Shown here piece by piece: positions 44,859 through 55,728 of a stretch of DNA of 64,000 nt. The stretch covers positions 3,534,001 through 3,598,000 of the forward strand of contig JABRWF010000001.1 in assembly GCA_018343915.1 (NCBI GenBank), written 5' to 3'. The notes beneath the pieces are model-generated. The model had not been told where the DNA came from. It searched no databases and saw only the letters and a list, made by a program, of their open reading frames with translations. This DNA is from Agroathelia rolfsii (taxonomy: Eukaryota > Basidiomycota > Agaricomycetes > Amylocorticiales > Amylocorticiaceae). Positions within the stretch are counted from its first letter, which is position 1. Every line of letters starts with the position of its first letter. The position numbers and the translations under genes were made by a program.

Positions 44859-46971
44859 ATGTCTAATTCCGACCACACTAAGACATCTCACTCACAACTC
44901 TCGTGGGAGAGCGTGAGCGCTCGCAAGAAAGCAGAGCAACAGTTAATCCTCAATCGTTTCCCAGACTGGCGTTTGCCCGAGGTTCCTTCCGATGTGATGG
45001 ACGTCTCCACTATCGTGCTCACTAAGCTATCTGATCGAGAACGCCAAATCATTGCTTGTGACGCCGTGGATCTCGTAAAACGTATCAGAAAGCGTGAATA
45101 CACTGCTATCGAAGTCCTCACAGCGTTCTGCAAAACCGCAACGGCAGCTCACGAGACTACCAACTGTCTTACGGATATCTTTTACGAGGATGGCCTAAAG
45201 CGTGCTGAAGAACTTGATAAACATCTTGAAACTACCGGCCAGGTTGTAGGGCCTCTTCACGGCCTTCCAGTATCCATCAAAGATCATATCTCTCTCAAGG
45301 GTTATCATGCAACGTCAGGATATGTTCGAGATGTATCCAACGGACCTCAGGGCCGAGATGCACCTATTGTAGCTCAGTTACGAAGGGCTGGGGCAGTGTT
45401 TTATGTGAAAACAAACAACCCTCAAACTCTCATGGTTTGTGATTTTGCTTTGCCGTATTCAAAGTTCTTCTTTGTCTCAACTTGATCTATAGTCACTTGA
45501 GTGCAATAATAATGTGTTTGGAAGAACGGTGAACCCGTACAATAGAAGCTTAACATGCGGCGGAAGCACTGGTGGAGAAGGTGCACTCATTGCTTCCCAT
45601 GGAAGTCCGCTCGGACTTGTAAGGATTTCCTTTTTGCAATTTATTTCTGGGGCACTAACCATGAAAATGACAGGGCACCGACATTGGTGGTAGCATTGTG
45701 AGTTCATTTTGTTCAGTGTCATTATGTATGCCTTTTGTCTGATTAAGCGACTTGAAGCGTATTCCCAGTGCTTACTGCGGCATCTATGGGTTAAAACCTT
45801 CCGCATGCAGACTGCCTAGAGATGGTGCTGTTGCACCTATTCTAGGGAATGGATTTGTGCCAGGAGTCCTAGGTCCCATGGCGTCATCTGCTCGTTCTCT
45901 TGCTTTGTATGGGCAAGTCTTGTTACAAGATGAACCCTGGTTCACCGAGCCTTTTATGGTACCTATGCCATGGCAGCAAACCGTCATTGACTCCCTTGAT
46001 GCTTCTTGCAAGATTTCGGTTGCAATTTTATGGTAAGTTCAAGGATTGTCTAGGGGTGGCATGCTGAAAGTGTGAAAAGGGATGACGGCATTGTTGCTCC
46101 ACACCCCCCAATCTACGATGCTTTGCGTGAACTGCAAAGAGCTCTTACTGCATCTGGACACGATGTGATTGATTGGGAGCCTCTAGATCATCAATATGCA
46201 TGGGAGCTCATTGTGCGTGTTACATTCCATACTCTCTTCAAACGACTCACAATTTTCAAGACCTCATGCTACTTCCCTGAAGGCGGGGAAATGTATAGAA
46301 GTGCCATGGAAGGTGTTGAGCCCATACTTCCTCAATCGGAGTGGATATTATCCCATGCTCCCAATGGCGGCAAAGTACTGTCCATGCAGGAAGGTTTCGA
46401 ACTAAATGCAGCTCGTGATGCATTCTGTACAAAAATCGCAGAGCACTGGAATAGCACCTGTAAGAGGACTGCATCCGGAAAGCCCGTAGATGTTGTTCTT
46501 TCCCCGGTGTAAGTGGTGTCTTCTTGGGCTTATGACGACATTAGTACTCGATCTGAGATATGTTTACAGTGCTTCTACTTTGGCACCACCTCATGATGCC
46601 ACTCGATGGTGGGGATACACGTATGTTAAATTTTAGATTCTTGAAATTTGAGGTATATTGATAACATCGAGTGAATTAGTTCGTACTGGAACCTCCTTGA
46701 CTATTCTGCAGTAGTTTTCCCTGTCGGACGACTGACTTCTGAAAGTCTCTCAAGCCTGAGTGCTTACCCAAGAAATCTCCCTCGCAATGAGACCGAGAAG
46801 TTTATCAGTAACCAATGGGATCCAAAGACATATATGAATGCTCCGATTAGTCTACAGATAGTTGGGAGACGTCTGCAAGAGGAAAAGGTACTTGGCGTAC
46901 TCAACATATTGGAGGCATTGTTGCAGGGGAAGGAACACAACGAACAGAGCCGCAGCCACTGCCATTTGTAG
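44859..46971 (+). CDS. Amidase (amidase signature family), copy 2
   Basis: Eight exons (44859-45434, 45493-45618, 45674-45697, 45758-46032, 46080-46212, 46261-46508, 46570-46620, 46680-46971) join to 574 residues, with every intron in the same place and phase as copy 1. The triad is kept: Lys in HGLPVSIKDHISLKG, bridging Ser in CGGSTGGEGAL, nucleophile Ser in GTDIGGSI. The residue after the bridging Ser is Thr instead of Ser, as in copy 3. The C-terminus runs past the usual end (LEALLQGKEHNEQSRSHCHL), giving a tail of about 15 residues that the sister copies lack, probably after loss of the ancestral stop. The N-terminus is shorter by a few residues than that of copy 3. Confidence 0.9.
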
Positions 46972-47867
46972 TAGCATCCGTACGTATCAGTGAGCAAACA
47001 CAAGTTAGATATAGTGTTATGAGAAACCGAGAACTCGAAGTATAGAACGATAATTCGCAAGTGTTCAGTTCTTAATACTCCGCCTGGCAACATTCAGCCC
47101 CGGTTTAGTCATAGATAGGAGGTGCAGTATGAGTATGAGGAGTAGTGTATCACTATCCTCGTGTTACGAGGCTGTCGCCAGTACGCTCGCCACGCCCTTA
47201 CCGATGTTGATGTTGAAGTTATAATAGTTTCCCGTGGGTAGACGACGACATTGGCTGCGCTCACTGGAATGAGAGAGGCTGAAATAGCCACGGCTTGTGT
47301 CCAAGACCTTCACGGTGACATTATGCATTATAGCCCTAAACACATTCAGATATTTCAATACAAAAGAATAATCAGTGCTGATACATTATATTTCTTTTCA
47401 TGAATAGCCTTGCTTGAATTTTTTTTTTCTAATTTCCTGGGCCAGTTTTACTCAAGTCTCGACTCTTGCTAGTGAGCCCCCCCCCCCCCCCACGTCTTCG
47501 TCTGAGCAGGTCCAGCAAAATATAAATATTCATACTGGCGCACCCAATCTTCTACAGGCCGGGCTTTTTACTCCGTATCAACTGGAATCGCTTCTATGGC
47601 GCTTATTTCTCCGACCCCAAAAGAAGCAAACAACAGCATCGCTGGGAGTTAAGAGCTTTGAGATCTCATGCACTGACGACCTGTCAATTGACGGATCGCC
47701 TTTTACACTGGGTGATTGTGGTGGTTATCCGGGGGATGTTGGCTCGGAGACATTATGCTTACACGAGGGTTTATCTAGGTTGCTATCATTCAAAATACTA
47801 CTTAAAGCTCTACGAAGAGGCTGCTGATACCACACCAACCCCCTTGCCACATCTTTATTGCTCCATC
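46972..47867. other. Intergenic between amidases 2 and 3
   Basis: No supported gene. It contains a run of 15 C (47477-47491). The open frame around 47414-47827 has no family features and uses the C run as a proline stretch. Confidence 0.45.
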
Positions 47868-49971
47868 ATGACCGTTCCTGAGCCCACTGCCGGTGCAAGC
47901 TCTCACCCCCAGCTCTCGTGGGAGAGCGTGAGCGCTCGCAAAAAAGCAGAGCAACAGTCAATCCTCAATCGCTTCCCGGACTGGCGCTTGCCCGAGGTCA
48001 CTTCTCCCGACATGTTGGACATCTCTACTGTTGTACTTTCCAGATTGTCAGATCGGGAGCGCCAAATTGTTGCTTATGATGCCGTGGACCTCGTGGATCG
48101 TATCAAAAATCGTGAATACACTGCCGTCGAAGTCCTCACAGCATTCTGCAAAGTCGCGACGGCGGCTCATGAGACTACTAACTGTCTCACGGATATCTTC
48201 TTTGAAGAGGGTCTCAGACGTGCTGAAGAGCTAGACAAGCATCTTGAGATTACTGGTCAGGTCGTAGGACCACTCCATGGTCTTCCTATTTCCGTAAAGG
48301 ATCATATCCTCCTCAAAGGATCATCGATGGCTGCAATGTACATAAAATCAGCGTCTGACGGGCCTTCAGATCGAGATGCGCCCGTCATAGCCCAATTACG
48401 CAGAGCCGGAGCAGTTTTTTACGTCAAGACAAACCTTCCGCAAACACTTATGGTTTGTGATTTGGCTTTACTAATAAAATTCTCAGAACGCCACTGACAT
48501 TCTGATTCCATATGGAGTCGATAGAGTGCGATAATCATACATTTGGGAGGACGGTCAACCCCTATAACAGAAATCTATCGTCTGGAGGTAGTACTGGGGG
48601 AGAAGGCTCTCTAATCGCTTGCCGTGGTAGTCCACTCGGGCTTGTAAGTGTTATTTTCCATGGATATGTGCTGTTGTTTTGAACGTTAATTATGAACTTG
48701 AGATGACAGGGAACCGATATTGGTGGTAGCGTTGTAAGTTTATATCACCCACTGTAAAAACTACTAATACCTAGTTATATGGCTTGAAGCGTATTCCCAG
48801 TGCTTACTGCGGCATATACGGATTAAAGCCTTCGGTGGGCAGGCTGCCTAAAGAAGGCATAAGTATGACAACTCCGGGTAACGAATTTGTGCAGGGAGTT
48901 TTGGGTCCAATGGCATCGTCCGCCCGCTCTCTTGCACTATATGCGCAGGTTCTACTCGATGGCGAGCCATGGCTTGCAGAGCCTGTTGTGCTCCCGATGC
49001 CATGGCAGCAATCTGTCATTGACGCCTTTGATGATTCTCACAAGATCTCAGTTGCTATTTTATGGTAAGACCTTGGATTTCATAGATTGCTGGGGTTATG
49101 CATTGAATCTTTGAAAAGGGATGATGGTGTTGTTGCTCCTCATCCTCCTATCTATGATGCCATGCGCAAGATGCAGCAAGCCCTTGTCGCTTCTGGGCAC
49201 GAAGTAATTGATTGGGAGCCCGTAGATCATTTGTACGCCTCAAATCTTATTGTAGGTGTTACATACCATCCTTATCTTGGACATCTCATGCGAATGTGTC
49301 AAAACTATGAAGATTGCATCTTACTTTCCCGAAAGTGGGAGTATGTATAGGGATGCTATGGCAGGTGTTGAGCCTGCAATACCTCAGACAGAATGGATTT
49401 TATCCCTGGCGCACTTGCTCGGTGGCGGTAAAACCATATCTATACAGGAAGGTTTCAAAATCAATGTTGCCCGCGAGGCGTTCCGTACAAAAATTGCGGA
49501 GCATTGGAATAACACAAGCAAGAGGACTACTTCAGGAAAACCTGTGGACGTTGTTCTTTGTCCAACGTACGTAAAATCTTCCTGGGCTCTTTAGCAAGCA
49601 CTGATACACGATACATATGCAGTGCGCCTACTTTGGCAGCACCCCATGATACTAGTCGATGGCTGAATTATACGTACGTTATTAGTTATTGCTTTATTGA
49701 AACGCTAGTGAATAGATAAATTAGTTCGTATTGGAACCTCCTTGACTATTCTGCGGTGGTTTTTCCTGTTGGACGACTGACACCCGAAGCCGTCCCGAGT
49801 CTCAGTGCATACCCGAGAGACGCGCCCCGTAATGCGACCGAAGAGTTTATCAGTGCTCAATGGAATGCTGAAACCTACATGAATGCTCCGATTAGTCTAC
49901 AGATAGTCGGGAGGCGCCTGCAAGAGGAAAAAGTACTTGGTGTCCTCAATTTGTTGGAGACGTTGTTGTAA
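47868..49971 (+). CDS. Amidase (amidase signature family), copy 3
   Basis: Eight exons (47868-48452, 48518-48643, 48710-48733, 48790-49064, 49119-49251, 49313-49566, 49623-49673, 49725-49971) join to 564 residues. The triad is intact: Lys in HGLPISVKDHILLKG, bridging Ser in SGGSTGGEGSL, nucleophile Ser in GTDIGGSV. The start MTVPEPTAGASSHPQLSWES is the longest of the three, and no signal peptide is present. The core differs from copies 1 and 2 mostly in surface positions, and the introns share positions but not sequence. The duplications are therefore not very recent, and all three remain under selection, since each model is fully open. Confidence 0.9.
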
Positions 49972-50169
49972 AGCAGGTACGTAGATAAAAGACCTGGCAT
50001 AGGTAAGGTTCAGAAATAACAAATAGGTATCATTGCAAAAGATTAGGCAAGCATAGGTGAAAGAAATATGATGTCTGGACAAATCAAGTAGAAATACAAC
50101 CAATACCGACTGAAAAAAAAAACATAATTTATGCATGTATGAACGAAGATGAAAAAACCAATATTCATA

Positions 50170-52371
50170 TCAATTCTGCTCAGACAGGCCAGGTATTTGA
50201 TTGACATCTACTATGCCAACATCGTTGTTCTCTAGAGCTACCGCGATACGGTTGAATCCACCAGATTGTTGCCATGCGATTTCAAATATAGCAGGTTGTT
50301 GTGAGCCAGAATGCCACTCCCAAACTTGTTTGGCAGACTAAGAAAATGCGTCAAGCTCGGTGTCTAGTCTTCAGAAAATGCTAGTAATCTCACTTCAACT
50401 TCATGAATATATAGCCAACCACTTCCACCACCTGCGGCTATGTATTTCCCGTCATCACTGAAAGCAAGTGTATAAACTGGTTTCGTGTGATCGCCATACG
50501 TTTTTACGCATTGCCCGGTCTCAGAATCCCATAACCTTACGGTTTTATCGAATGAAACCCTTTTAAACAAAATAAAATCGCATTAGTTGTAAAAACAATT
50601 AATCAGATGAAACAGGTACTCACGATCCCACCTGCTCATTAGCTCCAGCAGGTGTATTTGGCCGCCATGCGATACCACAAACGGCAGCCCAATGGCCAAT
50701 GCATAAGATTGGTCTTCCCTGGAGGTCGGTAGATGCCGTAGGATCGGCTCCGGGAAGGAAGGCTGGAGGAAGTTTCCATATTCTTACTGTACCATCGTCT
50801 GAACAAGTTGCGAACTTGGTACGATCGTGATTTAGTTCCACTTGGTTTACATCCATCTTGGGATTATGTCCTCTATCGATTTTTCAGAAAACAATATACA
50901 ACCGGTAGGCAAAGGGAACCTACGTGAAGCGTGTCAATGGCTGTTGTTGGTCTATCCTCATTATGTTGATGACGCCATCAGAACCCGAGGTGAAGAATGT
51001 ATTGTCGTCTATCCACGCTACATCCAGAACACACTCTAAAGACAGATATAAGTTATAGAAGGTTTGAACAAAGAAACAAAACGTGCCTCTATGACATCTC
51101 CATGAAGACTGGAACCTTCGATTCAGGACATCCCAAACACAAGTCAATCCGTCCAGACTTGCTGTCAAAACCATACGGCTATTTGGCGAAAATCTAACGG
51201 CAAACAGAGGACCCTACGCAAAACTGTCGGCAAGGGTATCAAGACCTCCGAAAAGTGATAACCACACATACCTCGTGGCGCTCTCCAGAGTAATAAAGTT
51301 CGCCAGACGGTGATAGAATCCGTAGGACTGCATCATAGGAGCCGATACCCAAATAAGAGCCATCAGGACTCCATTGCAACGCCGTAACATCCGAGTCGTC
51401 ATCTTTGGCAAAGTCCGTGTATGATTTGGGAGGTGGGTATTCAACAGATTTGGAGGGGCGTTCTGGTAATTCCCAGATATTAACAACACCATCTTTTGAG
51501 CTATTCAAATATGCCACGGGAATATTGAGATATATGTGGATTATGACTAGTCCGAAGATGCACTAACCCTGTAGCAAGTACTTGGTGATGAATGGGATTC
51601 CAAGCACAGTTAAAGACCTGAATAATGTGAGGTGGTAGTTTCCTGTATTTGTATACCAAAAGCTAACCTCTTTTTTATGAGACACTAAGAGTGTCATCGC
51701 ATCTTGATCCGGTGTAACTGGCTTTGGTTTCGATTTAGAGGATACAGATTTTACGAGAGCAGCTTTTTTGGATACTGAGAGGCCTCAATGAATTGAAGTA
51801 ATATTTTAGATACAAATAGCGTACAATCGGCTTCTGTGGCATCCGCATCGCGCCGCTGCCTTTTTTCATCATGAGCATCAGTTTCTACAGCAGGTGAGGC
51901 TGTGCCGGCCTTGCGTTTTGTAGATGAAACTGGCTCGGACGAGCCATTGAGTTTGTGTGTCTCAACAGTAATCAAAGGAGCTACAGATGATTCATTCCAT
52001 GCAGGGCGTGTTGGAGGTGGCTCTGTTGAACAAACATGTGGTTGGAGAAGACTAAACCCGGTTTGACATCTTGTTGAGAGCTCATCAGCCTTCCAGTGCG
52101 TTTCAACCTCAACGTAAAGCAATGCTTTGGCGAGAAGTTCTACGAGTTCCCCGCGACGTATATGCTTTTCAAAGTGTTGTGATTCCTTCAGGTGGCTCTC
52201 GTTGCACATGGTAAATGCCGTGTGCTTGAAGCCTAGTAGAAGTAGCCAAAGTCGATCTTAGTCGGAGACACGCAAAGCCAACAAGGTAGACAATATTTTA
52301 CCAGAGTCCACAAGATAAGAGTATATAAGACAGTTGACCTCATCTGCAGAAATTACGATGCTAGCCGTCAT
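50170..52371 (-). CDS. TBL1/SIF2-like LisH-WD40 protein (SET3/HDAC corepressor subunit)
   Basis: Ten exons (52371-52302, 52232-51825, 51774-51668, 51617-51568, 51500-51272, 51213-51087, 51035-50924, 50872-50624, 50559-50394, 50337-50170) join to 561 residues. The N-terminal LisH is ISADEVNCLIYSYLVDSGFK, followed by the F-box-like segment ESQHFEKHIRRGELVELLAK, as in TBL1X/TBL1XR1 and yeast Sif2. A nuclear-type basic linker precedes eight WD40 repeats (for example CSDDGTVRIWKLP, VSFDKTVRLWDSETG, SGSDGVINIM). These proteins scaffold histone deacetylase corepressor complexes. The intron at 51036-51086 has a GC donor, is a multiple of three in length and contains no stop codon. A divergent WD40 gene starts 238 bases away. 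Confidence 0.88.
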
Positions 52372-52609
52372 CGTGTCGTAAATGAATCGGAGAGAGCAGG
52401 GAAGAGCACTTGTTCTGGCAGAGTTGAGCAATGGACAGCTGCCACCGTGACCGTGACCGTGACAGGATGATGGAATTTTGGATTTCAAGCCCAGATTGGC
52501 TGTCAGCCACAACTTCCTCTTTTGTAGCCAATCAATAAATGCGGGGCGGGCTAACTAGTAACCCACATTGCACCGATTGGGTTCTCTCCCCCATTTATCA
52601 TCTCCCACC
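52372..52609. promoter_or_regulatory. Short bidirectional promoter with three CCAAT boxes
   Basis: The 238 bases between the TBL1-like (-) and DCAF11-like (+) starts hold ATTGG at 52495-52499 and 52576-52580 and CCAAT at 52528-52532, plus a GGGGCGGG GC-box near 52542. Both genes must share this control region. Confidence 0.55.
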
Positions 52610-55171
52610 ATGCCTTCTCAGCACTACAGCATAGCTATGTACGACGAAGACACGGACAGCGATGCCTTTGATGGTTGATAATCTTCTAATGACATTCTTG
52701 CTTGCTCTAACCTTGACTGTATGCAAAACAGGACCCGATGCTATAGTCGAGGACGATGGAGATGACAATTACACTGACGAAGAATCCGTGGAAGAGGTGG
52801 ATTCGGAAGGGTATGACCTGGAGCAAGATATCGAGAGTCTCGCAGAAGAGGCTGCACTTCATAACGCAGTACGCTTCGATGTTCATTCTGCTCAAGAGGA
52901 ATCAAATGGTGCGATACTTTAGTGTCGTCATCCTTTCAGACTTGTCCTTACTGTGTTGTTTGAAGCAGCAGCCGCAGCTGTCGAAGGGGACGACTCTGAG
53001 AATCCAGCTGAGCTGCGCATTTCAAATATCACGTTACGCCAGCTGAGGCGATTGTTCCTCCTAGCTGACGGTGGGCGTCGTTCTCTTTCATTTCGAGTGG
53101 TAGATAACGATGAAGAGGAAGATGATGATGATGACAATTGGACAGGAAGGTTCATGTCGGGACCACCTGCAGAGTGGCGTTATCCTCAAACTACGGCTCC
53201 CCAAAAATCCGGCCTTGAACTTCTAATGAGCGGTGAATTCGGTCGTATCGGGCATAAAATGCGGTCCAAAAAACACGGAATAAATATCTCAAGGCGTATA
53301 TTCGATCGAACTACCTCACCCCGAGGTCTGGTGCACAAGGAGGATCTTGCTAGTGTAAGCAAACTTCATAAGACATCTTATATTCCTCTGACGTTATTCT
53401 ATAGGATCTTGTTCCCAATTCAGATGGCTCGGTGGTCGCGAAATGCGGAGCCAATATCTACTCGGGGCAATATTCTACTGGTATGAGCTATCAACATATC
53501 AGGAAATTGCTGAACTCACAAAACGGGGTAGATTCTTCATTCTATTACACCTGTGCACAAGGTAAAGCATTCTTGTAGCCTTTTAGTTTCAGCCGATGAA
53601 TTCAGGTTTGTTAGACTTTCGCCTTCGTGTTTACGATACGACTGCCCCGCTTATGACAGATAGTGGAAAGCGAAGGAATCCTTATCCTCAAGATACTTTT
53701 AGAAATGTTGATGGAGACGAGGCTTCAATGATGAAAGTTAAGAACGTTATCCAAGGCTCTTCAGGTTATTGGACTATTACCGATTCGCATCTGAGCCCCG
53801 ATAACGAAAGGTAATCACGAACACTGAAAGAACGCATAACGTGATAGCTGATAGATAACCAATAGGATGATATATTCTAACATGGTCAGGCCTTAATCTT
53901 GTCTTTTTGCGACCAGTCGCTGAGCCTCCCCAAGTCATCTACGGTTTTCATGACATCCATATCAGAAAATGGTTCCCAGTCCCAATTTCCTATTCCGTTC
54001 TCGGAACCTTACACCTCGAGACGCAGTATATGGGAAACCGAAGAGCGGTTCAGAATCTGGTCTTGCAGGTTTTCAGCAGACGGGAACGAAGTCATTGCCG
54101 GCGGTAGCCATCATATCTTTGGTAAAGCACGGCGACCATCCTTCATCATTTGGCATAGCCCTTAAAAAATTCGACTTAGTTTATGACCTGTTGGCGAACA
54201 AGAGGACAGTGAAAATCTATGCCCACGATGATGACGTGAATAGTTGTTGTTGGGCAGATACCGCTTCCGGTAACATTCTAATCAGCGCATCAGACGACTC
54301 GTTCATTAAAGTGTGGTATGCATCCGTGGTCAACTCTTGGTGTGAAGTATGTCTTATTCGCCCTCATTACAGGGACCGTCGCTCTTTGGGATCTTCTCAG
54401 AGGCCCTCGGGCGTTCTTATAGGTCACACTGAAGGTATCACTAATGTGAGCGCAAAAGGTGACGGACGGTATATTATTAGCAACGGGAAGGACCAAACCC
54501 TGCGGCTCTGGGACCTGCGAAAAATGCATAGTGATTCTCATTTTGACAAAGTCAAAGATGATAATTATGGTATATCAGGTTTTGATTACCGGTAAGTCGC
54601 TTGGGGATGCTGGCACTACCTTGCTGACTGTGTTTACAGCGATGGATATTATCCAAAGCCTAAACATTTGAAACATCCGGATGACTGCAGTGTTATGACA
54701 TACACTGGCCACGCTGTGCTGAGGACGCTTATTCGCTGTCACTTCAGCCCAGCTGCAACAACAGGTAGTCAATACATCTACTCTGGGTCTGCCGATGGAC
54801 GTATTCACGTATGTTTACATTGTTCATGTGTTTCAACGCTTCCCTGAGCCGCCCTCGACTAGATATGGAATCTCGATGGAACTGTGGCTCAAATCCTTGA
54901 TCGTTCTGCATCAAAACCATTTGGATTTGATCCAACGGATGTTGATTTTGAGCGAACAACGGGTCGTCGTCGTACCGTATGTGTTCGTGATGTCAGCTGG
55001 CATTCCCAAGAACCGGTGATGCTTAGTGTAGGCTGGGAAGCTGGGTCCGGGGGCAGTACAGTGGCCCACCATGAATGGAAAGGCATGTCGAAGCTTGCGG
55101 GTGGATTGAAAGACTGGGTGCAGAAAGTCGAAGCCGAAAGCTCAGAAGCCCACTCTCGAACCTCACGATGA
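52610..55171 (+). CDS. DCAF11/LEC14B-like WD40 protein
   Basis: Multi-exon gene. The start at 52610 (MPSQHYSIAMYDEDTDSDAF) leads to a very acidic N-terminal region and a block, NPAELRISNITLRQLRRLF, that precedes the repeats. WD40 repeats follow: WSCRFSADGNEVIAGGS, VYDLLANKRTVKIYAHDDDV, SASDDSFIKVWDRRSLG, GHTEGITNVSAKGDGRYIIS, NGKDQTLRLWDLRKM and YSGSADGRIHIWNLDG. The DRR-SL and D-R-M segments with the NGKDQ repeat are typical of DCAF11/LEC14B, substrate receptors of the CUL4-DDB1 ubiquitin ligase. The stop is at 55169-55171. Exons around 53470-53640 and 53820-54030 are hard to place, so the length (near 600 residues) is approximate. Confidence 0.82.
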
Positions 55172-55728
55172 CTTGAGGATTTTCATAGTAGTTCACTGGC
55201 AGATGCAAATTAAGAATAATTGCTAGCCATGTACCCACAACTATACACTGTACTTTTATGTAGATTTGTACATTATGCTGTATGAAGCCCCCCACCCTCC
55301 AGCGACATGATGATCCAAGAGCATTTGGATAATGCTATCAATCGGTCATATTCCTTTTACATCAGCCAAAGTACTTGAAGCATTTTGTGTTGTCCCGGTA
55401 AACATTTAACTTATCTAGACCAGCGTGATACTGAGTATATGCGCTCGTATATCCAGTAATCTATTGCAATTGCTAAAATTTACCCTTCAATATGCTCATC
55501 AGTCGATTTCCACGCAATTTCAGTGTTTTGATTTATATTCTGATTTGTCCTGCAACTAAATCGCTTGGTTGGAAGGATTCATTTGACGAGTTGACTATGA
55601 CTCGGGCATGACACGAGTCAACGTTACGCAACAGTGTGACAACTTGGCATAAATATCGACCAGAGCCAACTGAATACACAGACAGGCTTGTTGAGTTGTA
55701 CAATCCACCTTCGTCATCTTCATTCACC
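55172..55728. promoter_or_regulatory. Intergenic, promoter of ornithine carbamoyltransferase
   Basis: No gene. Near 55600-55625 the palindromic GACTC motif recurs (GTTGACTATGACTCGGG, CACGAGTCAACG), resembling the TGACTC core of Gcn4/CpcA amino-acid-control sites, which would suit an arginine biosynthesis gene. Confidence 0.4.

Noticed and set aside
47414..47827. Possible gene with proline run between amidases 2 and 3
   Set aside because: No family features; the proline run comes from a C homopolymer and the frame ends without context.
41737..49971. Amidase genes broken into several short frames, suggesting pseudogenes
   Set aside because: All breaks coincide with introns with proper GT/AG sites, and the joined exons stay open to 564, 574 and 564 residues.
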